Shown one piece after another: positions 44,434 to 54,002 of a stretch of DNA of 64,000 bases. The DNA comes from Acidobacteriaceae bacterium KBS 83 (GTDB lineage: Bacteria > Acidobacteriota > Terriglobia > Terriglobales > Acidobacteriaceae), in contig KB906734.1 in NCBI GenBank assembly GCA_000381585.1, positions 868,001 through 932,000 of the forward strand. Direction: 5' to 3'. The notes beneath the pieces are model-generated. The model saw only the letters and a program-made list of their open reading frames with translations, did no database searches and was not told where the DNA came from. The stretch's first letter is position 1; each line of letters opens with the position of its first letter. Position numbers and translations under genes: made by a program.

Positions 44434-45865
44434 CCTGGCCGCTCCGCCTGTTCCGTCGCCGACAGGTGGCGCGGCTGCCGCCCCCACGCTTAAGCGCTCC
44501 CTGCGCTTTCGCGATCTCACCCTCTTCTACGTCGTCACCATCCTCAGCGTGCGCTGGGTCGCTACTGCCGCCGCCGCCGGTCCCGGCACGCTTCTCGTCT
44601 GGATCTTCGCGCTTGTCGGCCTCTTCCTGCCGCTCGGCGCCAGCGTCATCGCGCTCGCCACCCGCTATCCCAACGAAGGTGGCCTTTACGTGTGGACACG
44701 CGAAGCCTTTGGCGATCGCGCCGCCTTCCTCGCCGCCTGGACCTACTGGATGTCGAATCTGCCTTACTTCCCGGCCATCCTCTACTTCGGCGCTGGCTCC
44801 GCGCTGGTTGCCTTCGGCCGTCACGGTCGCGGCCTCGCCGCGAGTCCCGCGTACTACATAGGCTTTGCTGTCTTCTGGCTGGTCGTCATCATAGCGCTCA
44901 ACGTCCGCGGCATCGAAGCCGGCAAGTGGCTCAACAATATCTGCTCCATAGGCGGCTGGCTCCCCATCTCCATCCTCATCGTGCTCGCGATCGTCGTGGC
45001 GTCACATCACGGTTCGGCAACCCGCTTCACCATCGCCACCCTGACGCCGCACCTCTCGCTCCAGAACGCCATCTTCTGGTCCACCATCTTCTTTGCCTTC
45101 TCCGGCTGCGAGTGCGCCTCGTTCATGGGTGAAGAGATCGAGAATACGCAGCGCACTCTCCCGCGCGCATTGTTCCTTGCCGGCGGCCTGATTACCGTTG
45201 CCTACATCGCCGGCACTGCTGCAATGCTCATCGCGCTGCCCAGCGAAGCCGTTTCCGGCGTAGACGGCTTCATGCGCGGCATCGAGCAGCTCACTGGCCG
45301 CCTCGGCATCCCGTGGCTCATTCCGCTCATGGCGATCCTCGTCACCCTCAGCGCGGTTGGCGGAGCCGCCGGCTACCTCTCCTCCACCTCACGCCTGCCC
45401 TTCGTCGCCGGCATCGATCACTACCTTCCCGCCGTCTTCGGAAGCATTCATCCGCGCTTCCGTACCCCGTGGATCGCCCTCATGCTCTACGGAGCCGCCG
45501 GCATCGTCACGGCCATCCTCGGCCAGGCTGGTACCTCCGTGCGCGGCGCCTACGATGTCCTGGTCAGCATGGCGCTCATCACACTCTTCATCCCCTACCT
45601 GTTCCTCTTCGCTGCCCTCATCCGCCTGGTCCGCCGCCGCGCCATCACACAGTTGCCATTTCCAGGCGGTCCACCCATGGCTATCGCGCTCGCCATCCTC
45701 GGGTTTCTTTCAACCGTCCTCACCATCGTCCTCTCCACCATTCCCGCGCCTGACGATGCCAATCCGCCCCTCGCCGTGGCCAAGATTCTGCTCTCCACTC
45801 TCGCCGTCATCATCGCCGGCCTCGCCGTATTTGCCATCGGCCGTCGACGCAAGATCGCTCACTGA
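44426..45865 (+). CDS. APC-family amino-acid/polyamine permease
   Basis: About 479 residues from TTG 44426; an upstream TTG at 44354 would overlap the previous gene by 80 nt and is less likely. About 12 membrane segments are visible, starting [20 protein letters not shown], with the APC motif [20 protein letters not shown] in TM1-2. The unusual ending RRRKIAH is cytoplasmic and basic. The IEAGKWLNN and [20 protein letters not shown] segments are also typical of the APC superfamily (TM6 glutamate). The substrate is probably an amino acid or amine. Operonic coupling to the FAD oxidoreductase suggests uptake of that enzyme's substrate, which is inference. Confidence 0.85.
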   Translation: MADLAAPPVPSPTGGAAAAPTLKRSLRFRDLTLFYVVTILSVRWVATAAAAGPGTLLVWIFALVGLFLPLGASVIALATRYPNEGGLYVWTREAFGDRAAFLAAWTYWMSNLPYFPAILYFGAGSALVAFGRHGRGLAASPAYYIGFAVFWLVVIIALNVRGIEAGKWLNNICSIGGWLPISILIVLAIVVASHHGSATRFTIATLTPHLSLQNAIFWSTIFFAFSGCECASFMGEEIENTQRTLPRALFLAGGLITVAYIAGTAAMLIALPSEAVSGVDGFMRGIEQLTGRLGIPWLIPLMAILVTLSAVGGAAGYLSSTSRLPFVAGIDHYLPAVFGSIHPRFRTPWIALMLYGAAGIVTAILGQAGTSVRGAYDVLVSMALITLFIPYLFLFAALIRLVRRRAITQLPFPGGPPMAIALAILGFLSTVLTIVLSTIPAPDDANPPLAVAKILLSTLAVIIAGLAVFAIGRRRKIAH

Positions 45866-46523
45866 CGCACCATTCCTCCACATCCCACCGCATTCTGTGG
45901 ATTCGCTGCAAACTTTGCCCCCAATTGGCCCACCGTGGAAAACCGGCCAACTCCATCGCCGCTGCAGTAGCGCTCAGCGCAGCAATTTCCACCCATCCAC
46001 CAAAGGGGCATTGCGTATAGCGCGTCCGCGCCTGTGGACGCCGTTGGAGATCTGGACGGCTCCCACCGCACTATCCACCGTTTCTCCAGCACTCCCACAT
46101 TCCAGCCGTCCCGATTTAGAAATCTCGAACCGTCCCCATGCCCAACAGGCATGCGGTTTTGCCGAGCATTCCCACTTCCCCACAGCAAACGACTACGGCG
46201 GCTATATATACATACCTGTTGAGATACTTCGTAGTAGCCGTCGTTCCAGCGCGTTCGTCTATCGCCCCACAAACCCGTGTGTGGTCAACCAGAGGAAGCG
46301 AACCCGCAACGGCGCCATTGCCCATGGCCGGTCCCGATTTCCCGCGAAAACGCCCAACTTTCCACGCACCCTATGCTCGTAAAATGGTGCCATTCGGATT
46401 CCTGCACTCCAGCCATGCGTCTGGTGTAGAGTGTGGGCAATCCATCCCAGCACGCATTCCAGGGAGCCGCACATGCCCGGCGTAGGACTCGAAGCAGACA
46501 AGCACACCGTTCAGGGATTCGCC
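45866..46523. other. Non-coding leader of dnaN; candidate replication origin
   Basis: 658 bp with no plausible gene. It contains six 9-mers that match TTATCCACA or its complement at 7/9 positions: 45874, 45896, 45934, 46071, 46176 and 46432, plus several 6/9. An AT-rich tract (GGCTATATATACATACC) lies at 46200. The 13-mer GAAGCGAACCCGC (46295-46307) also occurs ahead of dnaA. Together these suggest oriC or a DnaA-controlled promoter, but no perfect box is present. Confidence 0.5.
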
Positions 46524-47654
46524 ATGGAGATCTCCGTCAGCAAACAGGAACTACTCCGCGAGCTCACCGCCACCCAGTCCGTCGTCGAGCGCAAGACCAC
46601 CATCCCCATCCTGTCGAACTTCCTGCTCGAAGCCGACGAAGCCGAAGGCCGTCTCACCATCACGGCCACGGACCTTGACCAGTCCATCAAGACCTCCTGC
46701 AGCGCGAAGGTGAAGAAGCCCGGATCCTGCACCATTCCCGCGCGCAAGCTCTACGACTACATCAAGCTGCTCCCGGACGGCGACATCTCCATCAAGCTCC
46801 AGGACAACCACTGGGTGCAGCTCCGCAGCGGCCGCTCCAACACCAAGATGGTCGGCATGGCCCGCGCCAACTTCCCCCAGGTGCCGGAGTTCCCCTCCGT
46901 CTCCTCCGTCTCACTGCCGGTTGCCACCTTCCGCAATCTCATCTCGAAGACCATCTTCGCCATCTCGAACGAGGAGTCCCGCTACACCCTCAACGGCGCG
47001 CTGCTCATCCTCAAGCCTGAATCGCTGGCCATGGTAGCCACCGATGGCCACCGCCTCGCCCACATCGAGAAGCAGGGCGAAAATCTCGGCACCGTCCCCG
47101 GCGGCGAGAAGAAGACCCTCATCCCACGCAAGGCGCTCGCTGAATTGCAATCGCTGCTTTCGAACACAGACGCCGAGCAGGTCGAGTTTGCTGACGATGA
47201 GAACCAGCTCTTCTTCCGCATCGGCAAGCGCGTCCTCACCTCGCGCAAGCTCACCGGCCAGTTCCCCAACTACGAGGCTGTCCTGCCGCGCGACAACAAC
47301 AAGTTCATCATCATCCGTTCGGAAGATCTCTCCGGCTCCATCCAGCGCGTCGCGCAGTTCGCCGACGAGCGCTCTGGCGCCATCAAGCTTCGGCTTGAGC
47401 AGAACGAGCTCCGCATCTCCAGCTCCTCCACCGAGTCCGGCGAATCCGAAGACACCATCGAGTCCCCCTACCAGTTCGACGCTCTCGTCGTCGGCTTCAA
47501 CTCCGCCTACATGCTCGACTTCCTCAAAGCCATCGGCAACGCCGGCGAGGTCCGCCTTGAATTCAAGGACGCACAATCGGCCGGCCAGATGCGCCCCGAA
47601 GATCCAAGCGACGACTACAAATACCGCTACATCATCATGCCCATGCGCATCTGA
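46524..47654 (+). CDS. dnaN: DNA polymerase III beta subunit (sliding clamp)
   Basis: The start is ATG 46524 (MEISVSKQELLRELTATQSV), preceded by AGGGA. The 376 residues have the three-domain clamp layout. ERKTTIPILSNFLLEA opens domain 1, ATDGHRLAHIEK closes domain 2, and the C-terminal LEFKDAQSAGQM...YRYIIMPMRI has the canonical MPMR end that helps form the protein-binding pocket. The clamp encircles DNA and tethers polymerase III. In most bacteria dnaN follows dnaA directly; here it is 7.7 kb away. Confidence 0.97.
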   Translation: MEISVSKQELLRELTATQSVVERKTTIPILSNFLLEADEAEGRLTITATDLDQSIKTSCSAKVKKPGSCTIPARKLYDYIKLLPDGDISIKLQDNHWVQLRSGRSNTKMVGMARANFPQVPEFPSVSSVSLPVATFRNLISKTIFAISNEESRYTLNGALLILKPESLAMVATDGHRLAHIEKQGENLGTVPGGEKKTLIPRKALAELQSLLSNTDAEQVEFADDENQLFFRIGKRVLTSRKLTGQFPNYEAVLPRDNNKFIIIRSEDLSGSIQRVAQFADERSGAIKLRLEQNELRISSSSTESGESEDTIESPYQFDALVVGFNSAYMLDFLKAIGNAGEVRLEFKDAQSAGQMRPEDPSDDYKYRYIIMPMRI

Positions 47655-47657
47655 CGA

Positions 47658-48011
47658 ATGAAATCGGCCCCCCGAAACACTAGAAATCCAACATGGACAG
47701 AGGACGAGCTAGTCCTAGCGCTAGAGCTATTTTTTGAGCTTGATTCACCTTCATCTTTCTCCCCTTCAAATGAGAAGGTGATTGCTCTAAGCGATGAACT
47801 CAATGTCCGGAGGGCAGAACCGGCTTCAGACCATAAGTTTCGGAATGAAAATGGCGTTGCGATGAAGCTTCACAACTTCAGCCGATTCCGGAATGGTGGT
47901 CGTGGCCTGCAGCACGGGGGCAAACGTGAAGAACAGGTCTGGCTCACTTATTGCAATGATCGACCGGCTCTTCGTGCTCGAGTTGATGCAATTCGTGGGA
48001 ATTCACGCTGA
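47658..48011 (+). pseudogene. N-terminal fragment of an HNH-type endonuclease family protein
   Basis: A 117-residue frame starting 3 nt after dnaN. It reads RNPTWTEDELVLALELFFEL, then SDELN, FRNENGVAMKLHNFSRF and GGRGLQHGGKREEQVW. This matches the domain that precedes the HNH nuclease in a group of restriction-like proteins (the W-T-x2-E-L...FRNxNGVxMKLxNF pattern). The HNH part is absent, and no other frame downstream to 48039 restores it. Base composition is A/T-richer than its neighbours. It is a truncated remnant, or an independent small protein if that domain can stand alone. Confidence 0.6.
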
Positions 48012-48038
48012 ACTCAGCAGGCGCAAATCCCACAGCCG

Positions 48039-49706
48039 TCAACGTGTCTGTAACTCAATCGTTCCCTGCAGATGGTCATTGCCTCGCACATCCACCTGTC
48101 TGCTCTTCACGAGGAAAGGCGCGAGCACCGAAGGCTTCGCCCACTCGAGCTCCCAGCCGCGCTCGATAGCGATCACCCGGTAGTGGCCAGGAAGAATGCC
48201 GGGGAGAGTGAAGGTCCCATCGGAATCGCTTTGATCGCGGCGAAACAGGATGGTGTTCTCGCCTGGATGATCGGGCACCAGGAACACCATCGCAGCGCTT
48301 GCCGGGTGCCCGTCGTGCATCACCGTGCCATCGATCTGCCCATAACTGCTGCCGAGCAGGATCTGCAGCCGCGGAGCCGCTCCTGCCTTCACAGTAAGCA
48401 CCCGGCCCACCAGCGAGGCTCCGGTCGCCGAAACAGTTGCAAGGTAGTGGTGATTGATCTGCCCCAGCACCTCATAGCTCCCTGGAGGCACGCTGAACGT
48501 GAACTCACCTGCATCGTTCAATTGAGCAAAAGAACCATTCCGGGAGTGCCTTGCAACCAGCGCCATCCCCGAACCCGGAGGCAGCTTGCCTTCATTCGAG
48601 ATCACCCGTCCGGTGACCGTAACATTGGTCTTATTTTCTTCATCGGAAACCTGGGCAGAGTCACCTGTCACGTCGGCGAAAAAATGCGTTTCGCTCTGAC
48701 GGCCACCATCGTTCTTCGTCACAGTCACGTCGTAATGGCCGGGCAACAGGCCGTCGACCGTCGCACCGGATCCGTCGGAAGACATATTGACCGGCAGATT
48801 CTCCGGTTCGCCGAACACAGAATGGTTGACTGAGATGCCATAGCCACGCTTCATCTCCGCCTCTGTCATCGGGATGCGCAGGTGCACGGCGTGCTCGGCA
48901 TGAAAGATGAAGTCAGTCTGCAGCCGCTCCCCGCCCTTGATTGGGATAGGTGTCGCTACATCGGCATCCGTTACGTCCGGGTAGAACAGAGTCGGATACG
49001 CGACGTCCAGAGCGGCATCGTCCGGAGTGGAGCCGGTCATCCCCTGCACCTGCCTTGCGTACCAGGGCTGCGCAGAGGCTGACAGGAAGTATGCCCCCGG
49101 TCCAATATTCGCTATCTCGAAAGCACCGCGATCGTCCGTGTTGGTGATGGCTTGCTGTCGCGTGCTGCGAATACCATCCGCATCCTGATCGCGAAAGAGT
49201 TTCACCTGCGCCTGGCGTACCGGCTCGCCCGACTCATCCGTCACCGTCCCCGAGAGGATCGCGCCAGGCGTCAGCTTGAACATTAGATCTTCGGAGACCA
49301 GCCCCGGTCCGACAGCAATCGCTGTAGAGAATTCGTCATGCTGCTCATAGGACTCAGTCACAAAGCCATGCTTGCTTGCAGACAGCCGGTACTTGGAGGG
49401 CGAAACGCCTTCGAAGAGGAAGCGGCCATCTTCGCCCGTCAGCCCTGTACGAGAGCCAAACCCGTGCTTCACATCCACGATCTCCACAACGCAGCGTGCA
49501 AGCGGAGTGCCGCCCTGCGCATCTACGACGCGGCCGCTGATGCGATACGTCCCCACACCCTGCTGTGCAGAGGCCTGTGACGCCATGCTCGGCGCCTGTG
49601 CGGTCTGCTGTGCGCCGCCCGCATAGGCGCAGCACGCAGCCAGCACCAGGAACGTAAGCTCGCGGCAAGCAGAGCAGCGCGGTTGCTTCCGGCACCGAGC
49701 CATCAT
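48039..49706 (-). CDS. Secreted protein with carboxypeptidase-regulatory-like domains
   Basis: A 555-residue protein. A signal peptide (ELTFLVLAACCAYAGGAQQ) is followed by repeated beta-sandwich modules of the CarboxypepD_reg/SpaA type. YRISGRVVDAQGGTPLARCV opens the first, with GEDGRFLFEGVSPSKYRLSA, and VTDESGEPVRQAQVKLFRD the second. Later VTVTGRVISNEGKLPPGSGM and DGTVMHDGHPASAAMVFLVP give two more. These modules are thought to be surface or outer-membrane adhesion/scaffold units and are very abundant in Acidobacteria. The start overlaps the preceding paralogue's stop (ATGA), so the two are coupled. Confidence 0.8.
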   Translation of the reverse strand: MMARCRKQPRCSACRELTFLVLAACCAYAGGAQQTAQAPSMASQASAQQGVGTYRISGRVVDAQGGTPLARCVVEIVDVKHGFGSRTGLTGEDGRFLFEGVSPSKYRLSASKHGFVTESYEQHDEFSTAIAVGPGLVSEDLMFKLTPGAILSGTVTDESGEPVRQAQVKLFRDQDADGIRSTRQQAITNTDDRGAFEIANIGPGAYFLSASAQPWYARQVQGMTGSTPDDAALDVAYPTLFYPDVTDADVATPIPIKGGERLQTDFIFHAEHAVHLRIPMTEAEMKRGYGISVNHSVFGEPENLPVNMSSDGSGATVDGLLPGHYDVTVTKNDGGRQSETHFFADVTGDSAQVSDEENKTNVTVTGRVISNEGKLPPGSGMALVARHSRNGSFAQLNDAGEFTFSVPPGSYEVLGQINHHYLATVSATGASLVGRVLTVKAGAAPRLQILLGSSYGQIDGTVMHDGHPASAAMVFLVPDHPGENTILFRRDQSDSDGTFTLPGILPGHYRVIAIERGWELEWAKPSVLAPFLVKSRQVDVRGNDHLQGTIELQTR

Positions 49707-51367
49707 GGCTCCCCGCCGATGACATCGAGCCGGATTTCGGTCTTTTCGCCAGGCGATAGATCGATGCGCTTTCCTTCGGTCTCATAGCGACGCAGACTCT
49801 CTGCGTCCCGGAAGGCCAATTGTGTCCCCGCGGGCGTCGCCAGCAGCAGGTACTGTCCCGGTGCCACACCGTCCAGAGAAAGCTTGCCTGTTCCCGTCGG
49901 CAACATCTGCTCATCCCGCGTCAGGTTATTGAGCGGTACTACGTGCACGTATGCGGTTGTCGGCCGTCCATCGCCCGCATCGGATCCCGCATTGGACACC
50001 TGGATCTGCAGCGAGGCCGCGTCATTACGCAGGACGACGCGCATCGCGCAGCCGGCAGCGCTTCCCGCAATCGCGAACGGCTCACGTGTCAGATCCGTGC
50101 CCCCGCAAACAGCCGAAGCGATGTACCAGGGCTGTTGTCCGCCGCCCTGTAGAACGTACTGCCCGGGCGGAAGGTTGCGGATCACGAGCGGATCACCTGT
50201 TTGCAATCCCTGAGCAGGATGAGTAGGATCCATGCCTTCTGCGGGGTACGTCATTGCGCCGTCTGCTCCGGCTGACAGCAGGCTGAAGTTAAATTGCAAA
50301 GGGTTCGCGTCAGTCGACTGCGGCTTGGTGGTCTTCTCCAAAGCCACCTCCACAGGGACCGCCGCCATCGGCTCGAGTGTCATCCGCAGCCCACTCACTG
50401 GTCCCTCTGCAACAGTCACTGACTGTTGCGCCATGAACTGCTGTGGCATGCGGTTGATGTTTCCGCGTCCGCCCGCCCGGACGAGTTGTGGCAGCTCATA
50501 CCCAATCGCGCGCACTTCAAACGACCCGCTGGGAAGAAGCATCCGGAATATCCCGGTTTGTCGATCCATCTGGAGAGCGGGATTGATCTCCACGCCACCG
50601 GCTGTGCGCACGTTGAAGCTAGGAAAAGTGTTTTCAGATAAACCTTTCACCGTGACCGACACCGGATACAGCTTTTCCAGCCGCGTACTTATCTCGGCTT
50701 CCAGTTGATCGCCGGCATGCACCTGCAGCGCTCCCGCGCCGTTCGTTCCGAGTACTGGATAATCGGCGGGCGCGTACCCGGCAGCGGCGTCTCCCTCGGG
50801 CGGCCCGTCCAGCTTGAGCGCGGTCTGGATCGCATACTCGCCTGCCTGCAACTCCGCAATGCGGAACTCTCCTTCCGCATTTGTCGTGGTGCCGCCGCGC
50901 TGCTCCCAGTGCTTCAGCCCGTTGCTCACCGTCAGGGTCCGCAACATGACCGAAACTCCCTCGAGCGGAGCGCCGCTGGGGTCCGTGACATGACCCGACA
51001 GGATTGCCTCCGGCACCAGTCGGAGTTCAAGTGGCCTGGGCTTGTCCGGTACCGCCAAGGGCCACCCAGTCATCGCACCGGCATTTTCCCAAAAGTAGCC
51101 CGGTTTGTTAACAAACAGAGCATTGTCGGTGCTGTCCCGAAACTCGAAACGCCCGTCGCTATCCGTCAACATCGCGTGCTGTCCCGCCTGCACCAGCGCA
51201 CGCGCGATCGGTCGCCCTGTCACGCTGTTGACGACAACTCCGGATACCGTTCGAAGCGGTAAAGATGATTGTTGGATTCCGATCGAGACAGGCTGCGACC
51301 GCACCGCGGAAGCAGATCCCAAGAGCGCCCAAAGCAGAATAAGTGTCGCAAAACAACGAGAACCCAT
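49703..51367 (-). CDS. Secreted protein with carboxypeptidase-regulatory-like domains (paralogue)
   Basis: The start is ATG 51367 (MGSRCFATLILLWALLGSAS, signal peptide), with GAAGAGA upstream; longer frame to 51451 has no such support. 554 residues. The first module begins TVSGVVVNSVTGRPIARALV, with DSDGRFEFRDS. The second begins AILSGHVTDPSGAPLEGVSV. The end carries LDGVAPGQYLLLATPAGTQ, the Y-x-L-x-A strand common to these modules. It is the first gene of the pair and probably arose with its neighbour by duplication; both are likely exported beta-rich proteins without catalytic residues. Confidence 0.8.
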   Translation of the reverse strand: MGSRCFATLILLWALLGSASAVRSQPVSIGIQQSSLPLRTVSGVVVNSVTGRPIARALVQAGQHAMLTDSDGRFEFRDSTDNALFVNKPGYFWENAGAMTGWPLAVPDKPRPLELRLVPEAILSGHVTDPSGAPLEGVSVMLRTLTVSNGLKHWEQRGGTTTNAEGEFRIAELQAGEYAIQTALKLDGPPEGDAAAGYAPADYPVLGTNGAGALQVHAGDQLEAEISTRLEKLYPVSVTVKGLSENTFPSFNVRTAGGVEINPALQMDRQTGIFRMLLPSGSFEVRAIGYELPQLVRAGGRGNINRMPQQFMAQQSVTVAEGPVSGLRMTLEPMAAVPVEVALEKTTKPQSTDANPLQFNFSLLSAGADGAMTYPAEGMDPTHPAQGLQTGDPLVIRNLPPGQYVLQGGGQQPWYIASAVCGGTDLTREPFAIAGSAAGCAMRVVLRNDAASLQIQVSNAGSDAGDGRPTTAYVHVVPLNNLTRDEQMLPTGTGKLSLDGVAPGQYLLLATPAGTQLAFRDAESLRRYETEGKRIDLSPGEKTEIRLDVIGGEP

Positions 51368-51539
51368 AGTCTCTTCAGCCCGAACAAAAGAGGGTAGCCG
51401 CTCGCGCGCGGCTCTGACCAGATGAATCGCAACTCGGTCTCTGCGCGACATTCAGCACTGGCAAGATATAGACACCGTGACGATCAAAATAGTGCCAGAG
51501 TTTGCCGTGCGGATGGCGGCACAGCCGCTTCGCCGTGCG

Positions 51540-53768
51540 CTAGAGCGTCACGCTCACCGCGAAATGATCTGCTGGAATCGCCGCGAGACTCGGTCCCGAC
51601 ACGGTCATGTTCGACGAAGTGCAGAGTCGAATGATCGCAAGCGCCGTTGGCCGTATGAAGTCGACGCTGGTATCGTTCTTGACCGCGTCGGAAAGAGCAT
51701 CCATGAACGCAGCCCATGTGATTCCGGTGGAGCCCACATCGACGGCGCGCACAAGGTCATGCAGCGCCGCGCAGAAGTTCATGAACGACTGGCCGGCAAA
51801 GATCGAATAACCCAGGAGGGCCCGGCTCCCGGTGTCCACTTGCGGGAAATCTTCAGGCCACTGCGTGCGGTTGCCGAATTGTGTTCGGTCCGGCTTGTTC
51901 GAGCCGGTGCAACTCATATTCAGTTTTTCCCAGGCCCCATAGGTCTTCAGGAACAGCAGCGTTTGTGTAGGCACGGTAGCCATCTCTCGTAGCGGCCACG
52001 CGTTCAAGTCGTCGGCTGCCGTGGCAAAAGCTTTCCAGTTGGCAACATCAAACACTGAGCCTCCGCTGCCCGGAAGGTCGCGATTGATCAGTCGGATCGC
52101 CTGCATTGGAACGGTCACGTGCAGTTGCGCCGTCCCCTGCCCGGAGCCATTCGCAAAACCCTGCATCGCATGGGAAAGCCCATCGGCGGTGCTGCCAGCG
52201 TGCAGCACTCCCAGCAGCAAGGCGATCCGCGTTGCCTCTTTGGGCTGCTTTGTTGCAGTCAGGATGAAATGCATGTTGATGTCGAGCGCGGACAAAGCAC
52301 GTGTGGCGGAGGCATCCGCTTCGGCCGCAAAGTAGAGTTCGATGCTGCGCATCGTTCCCATGGAGTCTGTCTCGGTAGTGCGCCCGACATCGGCTGTCAG
52401 ATGAAAGATGTTATTGCCGGCGTAGACCAGCTTCATCTTGGAGCTGAATTCACTCCACGAATTCCAGTGCCATAGATTGAACACATTCAAATCGCATGAG
52501 GTCTTCTGCCGGTACTCCCGCTCAAGCCCGCTGCCCAGATCCAGGGCAACAGCATGTGTGGCGAATGCTGCAACAAAATCGCCATCGACGGCTGCCTTCC
52601 ACGCTTGTGCGAACGCGCCCGGATCGTTCATCGAGAAGGTGTAGGCAGCAAGGATCGTGCGCGCCCGCGTGTCTTCGATTGCGACCTGAAGGTTCGTCTG
52701 AATCCCGTTGGCTTTGTTCAGCCACGCCGTAAGCCTGTCATTCACCTCCGCAACGTACTTGCTGATCTCATCACTCGCCTCGACGAGCGCGCTCTGCAGG
52801 GCCGCCCCGCCTAAGGATGTTTCTCCTCCTGCCGCCTGCACCAGCGTGAATGCGAAGATGTTCTGGTGCCCGTTGATCGAAGCCGTTACATTGCTGTCGA
52901 ATTTCAATCCGGCGCTCAGTACCGTCTGCGCGGTGGATTTTGACGATCGGAAGAGGTGCAGACGCGCCGCGCCGTCGATCTTCGAGAGCAGGGCTTCGAA
53001 TCGGGCAGCGTATTCGTAACTGAAGTCCAGAGCGACATCAGCTCTCACCTCCGGGCTGGCTTGAACAGAGAAGGTCGCGAGCGGCGATTGCACGGTCTGC
53101 AGCACATCGGCAGAGGACTGGCCGGCATAGAGTACGCGGTCAAGGCCGACGTACGCGCCGAATGCGAGGTGCAGATTGCCATCGAACTCATGCTGCAGGA
53201 AGTCGCCGCTCTTCATCTGCGCCAGAGTGTCCTTATGGAATGGCAGCACGAATGACGTGAACGTCAGGCCAATGGCGTCACTCACCTTGGTAGACGGGGC
53301 AAACGCCTTACAGAAGGTGACGGCGTAGGTCACACCTGTATCAAGCGACGCCTTCACCCCGTAGGCTCCACTTGACCAGTTCGAGCTCGCATTGCCGGAC
53401 AGGTTGAAATTCAATGTGAGCTTCACATAGGCGGTGTTCGGAGGAAGAGGGATGGATTTGTGGCTCTGCGTCTCCAGCCCATCTGTATAAGCAATGAGGT
53501 CGCCAGCATTGACGACCTCGATGGTGCCGGCGGCTCCTGCTTGCAGGCCAAACGTCACCGGACCTGCGGGCTGCCAGGAGATCGCCGGACTCATGTAGGA
53601 GACCGACGACTTGGCCTTGTCGCTCGGAACCTGTGAGAGAGTTGCGTTCAGCAGCAGACTCAGCGTGGGATCGAGTTTGAACGCCAGGTTCAGATCATCT
53701 CGGAAACTCTTGAGCGTGGAGATATCTGTCGGAATTGCGGTGGTATCAACGGAGACATCAAAAGACAT
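51540..53768 (-). CDS. Large soluble protein of unknown family
   Basis: 742 residues, starting MSFDVSVDTTAIPTDISTLK, with no signal peptide and no TM segment. It is Ala/Ser/Thr-rich and beta-looking in the first 250 residues (NTAYVKLTLNFNLSGNASSN). A middle part follows with helix-like stretches around LQSALVEASDEISKYVAEVN, then a Trp-containing segment (VFNLWHWNSWSEFSSKMKLV). Near the end FAGQSFMNFCAALHDLVRAV is Cys/Phe-rich. I recognise no motif of a known enzyme. The gene has a start 234 bp from the divergent MFS gene and stands alone. Confidence 0.7.
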   Translation of the reverse strand: MSFDVSVDTTAIPTDISTLKSFRDDLNLAFKLDPTLSLLLNATLSQVPSDKAKSSVSYMSPAISWQPAGPVTFGLQAGAAGTIEVVNAGDLIAYTDGLETQSHKSIPLPPNTAYVKLTLNFNLSGNASSNWSSGAYGVKASLDTGVTYAVTFCKAFAPSTKVSDAIGLTFTSFVLPFHKDTLAQMKSGDFLQHEFDGNLHLAFGAYVGLDRVLYAGQSSADVLQTVQSPLATFSVQASPEVRADVALDFSYEYAARFEALLSKIDGAARLHLFRSSKSTAQTVLSAGLKFDSNVTASINGHQNIFAFTLVQAAGGETSLGGAALQSALVEASDEISKYVAEVNDRLTAWLNKANGIQTNLQVAIEDTRARTILAAYTFSMNDPGAFAQAWKAAVDGDFVAAFATHAVALDLGSGLEREYRQKTSCDLNVFNLWHWNSWSEFSSKMKLVYAGNNIFHLTADVGRTTETDSMGTMRSIELYFAAEADASATRALSALDINMHFILTATKQPKEATRIALLLGVLHAGSTADGLSHAMQGFANGSGQGTAQLHVTVPMQAIRLINRDLPGSGGSVFDVANWKAFATAADDLNAWPLREMATVPTQTLLFLKTYGAWEKLNMSCTGSNKPDRTQFGNRTQWPEDFPQVDTGSRALLGYSIFAGQSFMNFCAALHDLVRAVDVGSTGITWAAFMDALSDAVKNDTSVDFIRPTALAIIRLCTSSNMTVSGPSLAAIPADHFAVSVTL

Positions 53769-54002
53769 GGATTACCTCTTCATATGCTCGCGATGCCGGC
53801 GAGCTTACGCTTTGTAGTTAGTGATGCCACTGCAGCCGGTCAGAATGATAACGGCATCCGATACTAAACCAGTCAAGACCGAACAACAGACGCGACCACC
53901 TCCCGTCGCGGACCACAACGTGATGCGACTGAATACGGAGGTGGTGTCATTGCCGTTTCACCAGCAACCGAGAACTCGATGAGACGTCTATGATGCTTCT
54001 TC

